DNA of 6,918 bases from Bacteroidales bacterium (lineage in GTDB: Bacteria > Bacteroidota > Bacteroidia > Bacteroidales > UBA932). The position numbers were made by a program, and so were the translations under genes. Under the pieces are notes generated by a model. It was not told the origin of the DNA and did no database searches. It saw only the letters and a list, made by a program, of their open reading frames with translations. Shown piece by piece: positions 1 through 6,162 of the stretch. Each line of letters starts with the position of its first letter. Within the stretch, counting starts at the first letter, position 1. The DNA lies in assembly GCA_024401915.1 (NCBI GenBank), contig JAKSKA010000076.1, forward strand, positions 1 to 6,918, in the 5' to 3' direction.

Positions 1-91
1 CTGCCTTCTTGAAACGGCAGTACTTCTTCTTGCGAACCTCTACGGTAGGAGGGTTCAGATAACGGATCTCGTTGTTTTCTACGTTTGCCAT
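1..91 (-). CDS. rpsR: 30S ribosomal protein S18, N-terminal part (runs off the left edge)
   Basis: Translating the minus strand from the ATG at 91-89 gives 30 residues beginning MANVENNEIRYLNPP and continuing with VEVRKKKYCRFKKA, the conserved N-terminal region of S18, including the basic KKKYCRFKK segment. S18 is normally about 75-90 residues, so roughly two thirds of the gene lies outside the window. S18 forms a heterodimer with S6 on the platform of the small ribosomal subunit. The gene begins 3 nt after the rpsF stop codon, so the two are certainly cotranscribed and probably translationally coupled. An AGGAG lies 9 nt before the start, inside the last codons of rpsF. Confidence 0.96.
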   Translation of the reverse strand, partial: MANVENNEIRYLNPPTVEVRKKKYCRFKKA

Positions 92-94
92 AGC

Positions 95-481
95 TTAAAT
101 CTCCTCTTCTTTGTTAACCTGAGCTTCAGCCTTGGGAGCTGCTGCCTTTGCGGCACGGGTCTGACGACGGTGCTCGGCATAAGCTACTGCGTTCTTGTCA
201 AGAGCCACGGTGAGGAAGCGGATGATACGCTCGTCACGATGGTACTGGGTCTCGAGAGTCGCTACGAACTCGGGAGTAGCCTTGAATTCGATCAGGTAAT
301 AGAATCCTGATGTCTTGTGCTGGATCGGGTACGCGAGCTGCTTGAGCCCCCAATCCTCTTCGGATACTACTTCGCCACCGTTGTTCTTGATGAGCGAAGT
401 GTACTTGGCAACCGCTTCCTTCATCTGGGATTCAGACAAAACGGGAGTTGCAATGAAAACGGTTTCGTACTGTTTGATCAT
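95..481 (-). CDS. rpsF: 30S ribosomal protein S6
   Basis: The 128-residue product starts MIKQYETVFIATPVLSE, the typical first beta strand of S6, and continues with the GLKQLAYPIQHKTSGFYYLIEF core (residues about 45-66, conserved G-x-K-x-L-A-Y-P-I) and the RDERIIRFL strand (about 83-91). S6 is a four-stranded ferredoxin-like protein that binds 16S rRNA together with S18. After about residue 100 the protein has a low-complexity tail rich in Ala, Lys, Arg and Glu that ends EEEI, a disordered extension seen in many Bacteroidota S6 proteins. The start is the only in-frame ATG fitting the family N-terminus. The gene has its own promoter upstream (529-559) and is followed 3 nt later by rpsR. In related genomes rplI (L9) often follows, but that would be outside the window. 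Confidence 0.97.
   Translation of the reverse strand: MIKQYETVFIATPVLSESQMKEAVAKYTSLIKNNGGEVVSEEDWGLKQLAYPIQHKTSGFYYLIEFKATPEFVATLETQYHRDERIIRFLTVALDKNAVAYAEHRRQTRAAKAAAPKAEAQVNKEEEI
101..105 (-). promoter_or_regulatory. Shine-Dalgarno-like AGGAG ahead of rpsR
   Basis: On the minus strand AGGAG sits 9 nt upstream of the rpsR ATG and is formed by the GAG-GAG-ATT codons that encode the C-terminal Glu-Glu-Ile of S6. A recognisable Shine-Dalgarno site is uncommon in Bacteroidota, and none of the other starts in this window has one this clear. It may simply reflect the Glu-rich tail of S6, so function is an inference. Confidence 0.45.
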
Positions 482-508
482 TTTGTTAATAAATTAATTG
501 TTAATCGT

Positions 509-524
509 CCCTTTCTGAAAAGGG
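509..524 (-). promoter_or_regulatory. Perfect 6-bp hairpin at the 5' end of the rpsF-rpsR transcript
   Basis: The minus strand reads CCCTTT, TCAG, AAAGGG: a perfect 6-bp stem with a 4-nt loop. It starts about 5-7 nt past the -7 element, so it would be at or very near the 5' end of the mRNA, with about 27 AT-rich nt between it and the ATG. It could stabilise the 5' end or take part in S6:S18 feedback control, which is known for rpsF leaders in several phyla. I could not recognise the conserved CCG-containing S6:S18 binding motif here, so that role is unproven. It lacks a U-tract, so it is not a normal terminator for the upstream glycosidase gene. Confidence 0.4.
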
Positions 525-528
525 GCTG

Positions 529-559
529 CAAATATCGGAATAATTTTTCTCTTTTCCAA
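529..559 (-). promoter_or_regulatory. Bacteroidota-type promoter for rpsF-rpsR
   Basis: On the minus strand TTGG (559-556) is followed after 19 nt by GATATTTG (536-529). This fits the Bacteroidota primary sigma factor pattern of TTTG/TTG at -33 and TAnnTTTG at -7, with one mismatch in the -7 element. Transcription should begin about 4-8 nt further on, near 522-525, giving a leader of roughly 40 nt. The promoter occupies the short gap between the glycosidase stop codon and rpsF, so the ribosomal genes do not depend on read-through. Confidence 0.65.
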
Positions 560-565
560 TAGTTG

Positions 566-1987
566 TCAGTCAATCAGTATGGTTGACATCGACCAGGTCG
601 ATATGGGCAGGCAGAGAGCCATATACTTGTCCCTGTACTTGATCTGCACCCTCTGGCGGGTGTTGCTGCCTTCAGCTGCGACGACGATGACGTGGCGTCC
701 GTCCGGGTTGCGGAAGACTATCGTGGTCAGTCCGGGGTCGGGACTCTCGATTTCGAGTATCTCGGCACCTCTCCTGACGTAAGGGCTGAACTGCCTGAAA
801 ACCTGCCACTGGGTGCTGTAGGACAGCTTTCCGCTGGCGTTGTCGCGCTCCACGAGCCCCATACAGTCGAAGCGTCCGGTGTTGGGCTGGCCGTCCTCGT
901 CGAGAAGCAGGTTCCAGGCGCAGTAGGACGAGCAGCCGGCGTTCAGGGCGCCGAAGATGAGGTCGCAGAACCACTTGGCGGTCTGGGTGGACTTCTTCGA
1001 AAGCGTGCCTCCGCGTTCGGTGAGGTGGAACGGCATATCGGGGTATTCCCTGCGCACCACCTCGATCTGCTTCGCTTCGCCGGCATAGGGGTGCCAGCCC
1101 ACTGAGGCGGTGTGCTTGCGCGCAGCCTTGTCGCCGAGTATGTCGAGCACGCGCTGGTACTGCTTGTAGTTGTGGTCGTGGAGCCAGACGTCGGCCTTCA
1201 CGCCGGCCTTGCGGAATGACCCGGGAAGAGATCTGCCCACGAGCTGCGCTTCCTGGCTGGCGCTTATCAGCGTCGCGGGGCAGCCTCCGTGCTGGTCGGT
1301 CAGCGGCTCGTTCTGGACCGTTATCGCGTCGATCCCGATGCCCGCGTCGCGGTAGGCCTTGAGGTAGGCGGCCCAGTAGTTGGCGAAGGAAGGGAGATGC
1401 TCGTCGAGCAGGCTGCCTCCGCACATCGTGCCGCTGCTCTTCATCCATCCCGGAGCGCTCCAGATGGAGGAGAAGACGTACATATCCTCCCTCTGGGTGA
1501 GGACTTCCTTGAGCATCGGTATCATATAGAGCCTGTCGCGGTCGATGGAGAAGTCCTTCATCGCCACGTCGCCGGGCGTGTCGTCATAGTTGTAGAGCTC
1601 GGTAGCGTAGTCGCTGGCGCCGCAGTTGAGCCTGATGATGGAGAAGTTCACTCCGCCATCTTCGGCTCCGTAGGGGTTGAATGCCTTCTTCAGCAGCTCC
1701 CTGCGCGATTCCGGGTCCATCTGCGAGAGCAGCCAGCAGGACGCGTCGGTCATCGAGATGCCGCAGCCGAAGTATTTGTGGGAGGGGTGCTCCGCGTCCA
1801 GGTCGATGGCGCGCAGCATAGGGTAGGGGTGGATCGTGAAGGGAGTGGACTTCACTTCGTGGAGGGGCTGTTTGCCGCTGGTCTGGAGTATCGTGAACTT
1901 CACTTCGCCCTCGCGCGGGACGTAGGAGCCGGCGGCGGCCTGGAGGGAAAGCAGCGCCAAGGCGGTGATAATCAGCGTCTTTCTCAT
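566..1987 (-). CDS. Secreted glycoside hydrolase family 30 enzyme (glucosylceramidase / beta-glycosidase like)
   Basis: The 473-residue protein starts with a Sec signal peptide (residues 1 to about 19, MRKT then a Leu/Ala-rich core, AAAG), with no lipobox Cys. The body is a GH30 clan-A retaining glycosidase: FGCGISMTDA (73-82) is the conserved G-x-G-x-x-x-TDA segment, IRLNCGASDY (118-127), SIWSAPGWMK (174-183), the acid/base motif VQNEP (Glu227) and the nucleophile strand FHLTERGG (Glu324). The C-terminal 70 residues end LPISTWSMSTILID, like the small beta-sandwich domain that closes GH30 proteins. Length and both catalytic Glu residues indicate an intact enzyme acting in the periplasm or outside. 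GH30 members cleave glucosylceramide, beta-1,6-glucan, beta-xylosides or xylan; the substrate cannot be decided here. The start codon overlaps the stop of the upstream acyltransferase gene (ATGA), so the two are coupled. No terminator is visible after its stop at 568-566. Confidence 0.9.
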   Translation of the reverse strand: MRKTLIITALALLSLQAAAGSYVPREGEVKFTILQTSGKQPLHEVKSTPFTIHPYPMLRAIDLDAEHPSHKYFGCGISMTDASCWLLSQMDPESRRELLKKAFNPYGAEDGGVNFSIIRLNCGASDYATELYNYDDTPGDVAMKDFSIDRDRLYMIPMLKEVLTQREDMYVFSSIWSAPGWMKSSGTMCGGSLLDEHLPSFANYWAAYLKAYRDAGIGIDAITVQNEPLTDQHGGCPATLISASQEAQLVGRSLPGSFRKAGVKADVWLHDHNYKQYQRVLDILGDKAARKHTASVGWHPYAGEAKQIEVVRREYPDMPFHLTERGGTLSKKSTQTAKWFCDLIFGALNAGCSSYCAWNLLLDEDGQPNTGRFDCMGLVERDNASGKLSYSTQWQVFRQFSPYVRRGAEILEIESPDPGLTTIVFRNPDGRHVIVVAAEGSNTRQRVQIKYRDKYMALCLPISTWSMSTILID

Positions 1988-2544
1988 CTTGTGCGGAATT
2001 TTTCAGGATACTTTGCACCGAGCTTCATATCTTCGTAGATCTTCTGGATCGCATCGGTGTCGGCGCGCGCATTCTCGCCCGGGTCAAAGCGGGACCCTGC
2101 GCTGATGTGCTTGGTCTTCCAGTCGAAATAGCCCAGATAGACGGGGCAGTTCATAGCGCGTGCTATCATATGGTAGCCCGTCTTCCACTTCGCCACGGGC
2201 TTGCGGGTGCCTTCCGGGGCGAGGCAGAGGTGGAATTCGCCCTTGGCGTTCTCCATCTCCGTGATGACGCTGCGGACCACGGTGGCTCCGTTGCTGCGGT
2301 CCACGGGTATGCAGCCCAGCTTGCGGAGAAGCGGGCCGACGGGCCAGAAGAAGAATTCCTTCTTTATCATTATGTGGGCTGTGTGCCCTATGCTCGTGTA
2401 GATAAGGTAGGATACGAAGAAGTCGCTGATAGAGGTGTGGGGGACACCGAGTATCACGCATTTTTCCTCAGGGGCGGCGCCTCCGTCGATGGTCCATCCC
2501 ATCCTTTTGAGCAGGCGTCCGCAGAATTTTTGCCAACAGGTCAT
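1984..2544 (-). CDS. Lysophospholipid acyltransferase-like protein (PlsC / LPLAT family)
   Basis: The product carries the acyltransferase signatures in order: HTSISD (HX4D, His36 and Asp41, catalytic), a KLGCIPVDR block (about 75-83) with the acceptor-binding Gly and Arg, and APEGTR (109-114, the conserved EGTR). Such enzymes move an acyl chain onto lysophosphatidate, another lysolipid or an amino-lipid at the inner face of the cytoplasmic membrane. At 186 residues it belongs to the short soluble-looking branch with only weak hydrophobic stretches, rather than the roughly 240-residue PlsC of glycerolipid synthesis, so a specialised acceptor is possible. I prefer the ATG at 2544-2542. The in-frame ATG at 2574 would add MSGSAKLTFE, but it lies only about 9 nt after the likely transcription start, and its extra codons look like an AT-rich leader. 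It overlaps the GH30 gene by 4 nt and is divergent from the exporter operon. Confidence 0.85.
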   Translation of the reverse strand: MTCWQKFCGRLLKRMGWTIDGGAAPEEKCVILGVPHTSISDFFVSYLIYTSIGHTAHIMIKKEFFFWPVGPLLRKLGCIPVDRSNGATVVRSVITEMENAKGEFHLCLAPEGTRKPVAKWKTGYHMIARAMNCPVYLGYFDWKTKHISAGSRFDPGENARADTDAIQKIYEDMKLGAKYPEKFRTR

Positions 2545-2589
2545 TTCGAAAGTTAATTTAGCCGAGCCCGACATCGGGGGCGCGGATTA

Positions 2590-2597
2590 CAAAAGTA
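2590..2597 (-). promoter_or_regulatory. -7 promoter element for the acyltransferase-GH30 unit
   Basis: The minus strand reads TACTTTTG, an exact match to the Bacteroidota -7 consensus TAnnTTTG. No TTG-type -33 element is visible at the expected 19-20 nt upstream, so the promoter may be weak or helped by a regulator. The predicted start near 2583 supports translation from the ATG at 2544 (leader about 39 nt). Confidence 0.5.
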
Positions 2598-2611
2598 CAA
2601 AAAATTCTGAT

Positions 2612-2619
2612 TATCTTTG
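2612..2619 (+). promoter_or_regulatory. -7 promoter element for the exporter operon
   Basis: The plus strand reads TATCTTTG, an exact TAnnTTTG match, 24 nt before the exporter ATG at 2644. Transcription would begin at about 2625, giving a leader of roughly 20 nt. No clear -33 TTG is present at the usual distance. Its upstream region is the same DNA used by the opposing -7 element at 2590-2597. Confidence 0.5.
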
Positions 2620-2643
2620 TGAGATTTTCAACGTCAAGCACAG

Positions 2644-5025
2644 ATGACAAGACTCACGATATACCTTTACAGATTTTTCGCTTCCCATAAAAAGATTTTC
2701 TGGAGCATCCTGGTCGCCTCCACCCTCATATTTGCCTTTTTCGCAACAAGACTGACCTTTGTCGAGAACATACTCGACCTGTTGCCGAAGACCGACAAGA
2801 CCGCAGACTGCGAAGTCGCTTTCGGCACCATAAAGGTGAAGGACAAGGTGTTCCTCGAACTTCTGGTCCCCGGGGCCGGCCCGTCCGAACTGGCGTCGGC
2901 GATGGATGATTTTATGGACAGGCTCTCCGCTGCCGACAAGGACGGTCTGGTCGCCAATGCGCTCTACCGCTTCGACAGCGACGACATAATGAACCTGGTC
3001 TATTATGCGGAAAGTGCCCTTCCGTGCCATCTGGGCCGGGATTTCTATGAGGCTGCCGACACCCTCCTCTGCGAGGCCGCGCTGGACTCCCTTTCGGCCG
3101 GAGTGATACCCGTCGAGCTGCCGGACGTCTCCGGCTACAGCATAGTGGACGGACACCTCCTGGCTCCGGACAATTCGATGGCGCTGGCGTTCCTGACGCC
3201 CTCTTTCAGTTCCGTGGAGACCATCAAGGGGCGTGAGTTCGAGAAGCTTCTCTCCACCACGATAAGCGGATTCTGCAAGGATATGCCCGGGGCCGAGGTC
3301 CTCTATCACGGGGCCATCCTCGAAGGGACCTTCAATTCCAAGCAGATAATAAAGGACCTTGTACTGACCGTGGGGCTGTCCCTGCTTCTTATCTGCATAA
3401 TCATCTGCATCGCGTTCGGCAGTGCCAAGACCCTGCTTTTCCTGATACTCCCCATACTCTGGGGCACCCTTTTCGCCCTGGCGTCCACCTTCTGGATCAA
3501 GGGCGAGATATCGCTCATCGCGATGGGCATCGGAGCCATCGTACTCGGCGTCGCACTCAGCTACTGTCTCCACGTGCTGACTCACCAGAAGTTCGTCCCG
3601 GACATCGAGCAGGTGCTCAGGGAGGAGACGAGGCCCGTGTGCCTTGGCTGCCTCACGACAGTGGGCGCATTCGCCGGGCTGCTGCTGACTTCCAGCGACC
3701 TGCTGCGCGATTTCGGCATCTTCGCGTCCCTGGCGCTCATCGGGACCACCTTCTTCGCGCTGGTGTTCCTGCCTCAGTTCGTCAAGCCTGCCGACAGCGC
3801 CAGGAACGAGCGCGTGTTCGAGGCGGTGAACCGTTTCAATTCCTATCCACTGGACAGGAACAAGACCGTCGTCGTGCTGCTGCTTGCCGTGATCGTCATC
3901 GCTTCGATCTCTTCGCGCCACGTCGGCTTCGACAATGACCTCTCCCACATAGGCTATCGCGAACCCAAGATCGTGCGTTCCGAGCGCCTCTTCAACGAGA
4001 AGGTCAACGGGACCGGTTTCAGCGCTTATTATGCGGCGCATTCCTCCGACCTGGACAGCGCCATCATCTATAACCGCGGCCTCAGGAACGCGCTGGATTC
4101 GCTCAAGGCTGCCGGCCTGATCAAGAGCTACAGCGGCGTGGACGGCATACTCGTCCCGCAGGAGGAGCAGGACTGCAACATCGGGCTCTGGAAGGCTTAC
4201 TGGACACCGTCCAGGGTCGCGAACACCGATGCGCTGCTCCACAAGGCGGCGGACCGCTTCTGCTGGGACACGCTCGGCTTCGACATCCCCGCGACCTTCG
4301 ACGCGATGGTGGAGGCGGATTTCGAACCCCAGTCCATCACGGAATCCGGTGCCCTGCCGGAAGCGCTGATGTGCAACTTCGTCGAGCAGAACGAAGCCGG
4401 CTGGCTCGTGTTCACCAACGTCCTGATGGACAGGGAGAACTACAAGACCGTCAGCAACGTGATGTCCTCCCTCGACCATATCGTCGTTCTCGACCCCTTC
4501 TATTATACGGGGGATATGGTGGAGATCGCACATAACGATTTCAATCTCGTGCTGCTGATTTCCTCCATCTTCGTGTTCATCGTGCTGCTGCTTTCATACC
4601 GCAGCCTGCTCATCTCCCTGATAGCGTTCGCGCCTATGGCGCTCAGCTGGTATGTGGTGCAGGGACTGATGGCGATATTCGGAATCCAGTTCAATCTTAT
4701 CAACATTATGATCTCCACCTTCATTTTCGGCATAGGTGTTGATTACAGCATATTCGTGATGGACGGTTTGATAAGCAAGGCCAGGTACAGCAGCTACAGG
4801 CTTCTGGTATGTCACAAGGTGGCGATCTTCTTCTCGGGGGTCACCCTGCTGATCGTTACCGGCTCCCTGCTGTTCGCGACCCATCCTTCCGTCCATTCCA
4901 TAGGCGTCTGCACCATCATCGGGATGACGTCCACGATATTGATAACCTATGCGCTCCAGCCGCTGCTCTTCCGCTTCGTCGTGAAGCATCCCGGCCTGCG
5001 CAAAATCTGTCTGCACGAAAAATGA
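2644..5025 (+). CDS. RND superfamily exporter, MMPL type (predicted lipid or polyene exporter)
   Basis: This 793-residue integral membrane protein has the duplicated RND/MMPL plan. TM1 is at about 19-36, then a periplasmic domain to about 236, then TM helices at about 237-258, 263-283, 290-312, 336-352 and 357-380. The second half repeats this: TM7 at about 408-424, a periplasmic domain to about 630, and helices at about 633-651, 654-675, 685-707, 724-744 and 750-775. The second-half TM10 has the signature GIGVDY (696-701) with the proton-relay Asp700. The equivalent first-half site in TM4 reads GVALSY (302-307), with Ser306 in place of Asp. MMPL proteins use the proton gradient to move lipids or hydrophobic products out of the inner membrane. 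Its stop overlaps the start of a LolA-like gene (ATGA), so cargo handed to a periplasmic carrier is a reasonable inference; the cargo is unknown. It starts 24 nt after a -7 element and the family N-terminus fits this ATG. Confidence 0.9.
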   Translation: MTRLTIYLYRFFASHKKIFWSILVASTLIFAFFATRLTFVENILDLLPKTDKTADCEVAFGTIKVKDKVFLELLVPGAGPSELASAMDDFMDRLSAADKDGLVANALYRFDSDDIMNLVYYAESALPCHLGRDFYEAADTLLCEAALDSLSAGVIPVELPDVSGYSIVDGHLLAPDNSMALAFLTPSFSSVETIKGREFEKLLSTTISGFCKDMPGAEVLYHGAILEGTFNSKQIIKDLVLTVGLSLLLICIIICIAFGSAKTLLFLILPILWGTLFALASTFWIKGEISLIAMGIGAIVLGVALSYCLHVLTHQKFVPDIEQVLREETRPVCLGCLTTVGAFAGLLLTSSDLLRDFGIFASLALIGTTFFALVFLPQFVKPADSARNERVFEAVNRFNSYPLDRNKTVVVLLLAVIVIASISSRHVGFDNDLSHIGYREPKIVRSERLFNEKVNGTGFSAYYAAHSSDLDSAIIYNRGLRNALDSLKAAGLIKSYSGVDGILVPQEEQDCNIGLWKAYWTPSRVANTDALLHKAADRFCWDTLGFDIPATFDAMVEADFEPQSITESGALPEALMCNFVEQNEAGWLVFTNVLMDRENYKTVSNVMSSLDHIVVLDPFYYTGDMVEIAHNDFNLVLLISSIFVFIVLLLSYRSLLISLIAFAPMALSWYVVQGLMAIFGIQFNLINIMISTFIFGIGVDYSIFVMDGLISKARYSSYRLLVCHKVAIFFSGVTLLIVTGSLLFATHPSVHSIGVCTIIGMTSTILITYALQPLLFRFVVKHPGLRKICLHEK

Positions 5026-5588
5026 TGAAAAAGATTCTGATTGCTCTGGCGGTCGTTTTCGCCGCCGTCGTTCCCTCAGCCGCACAGGACGGCACTGCGG
5101 TCCTTTCCGTGATCGAGAAGAAACTTTCCTCCTCGAAGGGCTTCTCCGGCCCTTTCTCCGAGGTCAGGAACGCGCCCAAGAAGGAGACTGTCTCCCTCAA
5201 GGGCGAAATATGCTACAGGAATGAGGATTACATCGATATGAGCTATACCAACGGCGAGCTCTTCAATGTCGATGGGAATGCGATGACCATCATCCGCGAC
5301 GGGAAGACCCAGAAGTTCGACCTCAACAAGAATCTGATGATGAAGTCACTTTCCCACACCCTGCTCTTCGTGTTCCAGGGACGCCTCGAGGCTCTTGCGC
5401 AGGAACAGAATGCGGATATCGAAGCGGCCGTGGAGGGCAAGGAATACGTCGTCACCCTTACGGCGCGCAAGAAGGCCGCACGCGGATGCAGCAAGGTTAT
5501 GGTGCGCTACAGGACTGCTGATTGCGGTATCGTGTCGATGCGGCTGGAGGAGTTCGGCGGCAACACGACTTTCTATTCAATGGATTAA
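5022..5588 (+). CDS. LolA-like outer-membrane lipoprotein/lipid carrier protein
   Basis: The 188-residue product has a Sec signal peptide (MMKKILIALAVV, cleavage likely after SAA at about residue 21), so it is a periplasmic protein. The mature part has the LolA-like pattern: an early amphipathic segment, FSGPFSEVRNAPKKETVSLKG (aromatic residues before a strand and G-E-I-C-Y, about 56-66), YIDMSYTNGELFNVDG (beta strands that in LolA line the lipid cavity), then TIIRDGKTQKFDLN and a helix with LLFVFQGRLEAL. Identity to classical LolA is judged by pattern only and is moderate. Placed directly behind an MMPL exporter with a 4-nt overlap, it resembles the LolA-like proteins of aryl-polyene/flexirubin loci, which are dedicated paralogues rather than the housekeeping LolA. 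The start could be either ATG of the ATGATG (5022 or 5025), a one-residue difference. Confidence 0.78.
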   Translation: MMKKILIALAVVFAAVVPSAAQDGTAVLSVIEKKLSSSKGFSGPFSEVRNAPKKETVSLKGEICYRNEDYIDMSYTNGELFNVDGNAMTIIRDGKTQKFDLNKNLMMKSLSHTLLFVFQGRLEALAQEQNADIEAAVEGKEYVVTLTARKKAARGCSKVMVRYRTADCGIVSMRLEEFGGNTTFYSMD

Positions 5589-5601
5589 TACGCTTCAAGA
5601 T

Positions 5602-6162
5602 ATGTCGGAATTCCGTTTTGCAAACAAGGTGGCCGTGGCCGGATCCGCGTTCCTCGCGGGGGCTGGGACGGTGCTGTCATTCATCCTTCTCGCAAATTCC
5701 GTCAGGGGGGTCATCAACTGGTATGATTTCCCTCCTGCGGTGCTGTATATCTTCTGTTTCGCTACCCTCGGGTTCTATACCTTCTCGAAGCGCATCAGTA
5801 CGGTCACGGCTTTCCGCTGCGTCCTCGTCAGCTATGGCCTGGTCGTTGCCGTGACCGGGATCTTTCTGCCTCCGGTGTATCCCCACGGGACTGAGACGGT
5901 GTTCCTCGTCCTTTCGGTGCTCATACTCTTCGGCCTCGTCGCCTTCGACAGGAATGCGCGCAACCTGAGCCTTGCGAAGATACTCCTTACTATCATTTAC
6001 GGCGCCGAGGTACTGGGCTCCTTCGCCCATCTTTTCGGCGATCCGATGCTGATGGACGGCAACCTGACGGCGAAGCTTGCCTGCTTCATCCGTCCGGTGA
6101 TAATCAGCACGCTGGCCGTGTGCTATCTTGTAAGGATGTACGAGAAATCGAAGGAGAGCTAG
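5602..6162 (+). CDS. Six-TM integral membrane protein of unknown family
   Basis: I do not recognise the family. The 186-residue product begins [10 protein letters not shown] and has six hydrophobic segments at about 10-32, 44-62, 70-91, 98-115, 123-145 and 157-179, with short loops, no signal peptide and no enzyme motif that I can identify. Positive residues such as FSKR (61-64) and a Lys-rich C-terminal end ([10 protein letters not shown]) suggest those parts are cytoplasmic. It starts 13 nt after the LolA-like stop and is surely in the same operon, so a role beside the exporter is an inference from position only. It ends at a TAG that overlaps the stop codon of asd on the opposite strand. 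The upstream in-frame extension from 5395 overlaps the LolA-like gene and is not credible as coding. Confidence 0.8.
   Translation: MSEFRFANKVAVAGSAFLAGAGTVLSFILLANSVRGVINWYDFPPAVLYIFCFATLGFYTFSKRISTVTAFRCVLVSYGLVVAVTGIFLPPVYPHGTETVFLVLSVLILFGLVAFDRNARNLSLAKILLTIIYGAEVLGSFAHLFGDPMLMDGNLTAKLACFIRPVIISTLAVCYLVRMYEKSKES

Noticed and set aside
509..524. Hairpin considered as a terminator for the acyltransferase-GH30 transcript
   Set aside because: There is no T-run after the stem on the minus strand, and it lies downstream of the rpsF promoter, so a leader element is the better reading.
672..1448. 258-codon minus-strand frame overlapping GH30 in another phase
   Set aside because: The product is Arg/Pro/Gln-rich low-complexity sequence, a frame-shifted shadow of GH30.
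1289..2038. 249-codon plus-strand frame opposite the GH30 gene
   Set aside because: The opposite strand has an intact GH30 enzyme with both catalytic Glu residues and a signal peptide; this frame has a biased Val/Gly/Arg composition and no family signature.
2611..4533. Very long open frame (640 codons) on the minus strand, antisense to the exporter gene
   Set aside because: It lies wholly within a clearly coding exporter gene apart from the promoter region, its product is rich in Arg, Gly, Glu, Asp and His with no domain or membrane pattern, and it would have to start inside the exporter. It is the usual mirror frame of a GC-rich gene.
4594..5085. 163-codon minus-strand frame across the exporter/LolA junction
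   Set aside because: It is antisense to two well-supported genes, with a charged low-complexity product and no promoter-like sequence that would separate it from them.
5395..5601. Upstream extension of the six-TM gene to an earlier ATG
   Set aside because: It overlaps the 3' end of the LolA-like gene in another phase and gives an Arg-rich segment; the ATG at 5602 gives a clean membrane protein with a 13-nt operon gap.
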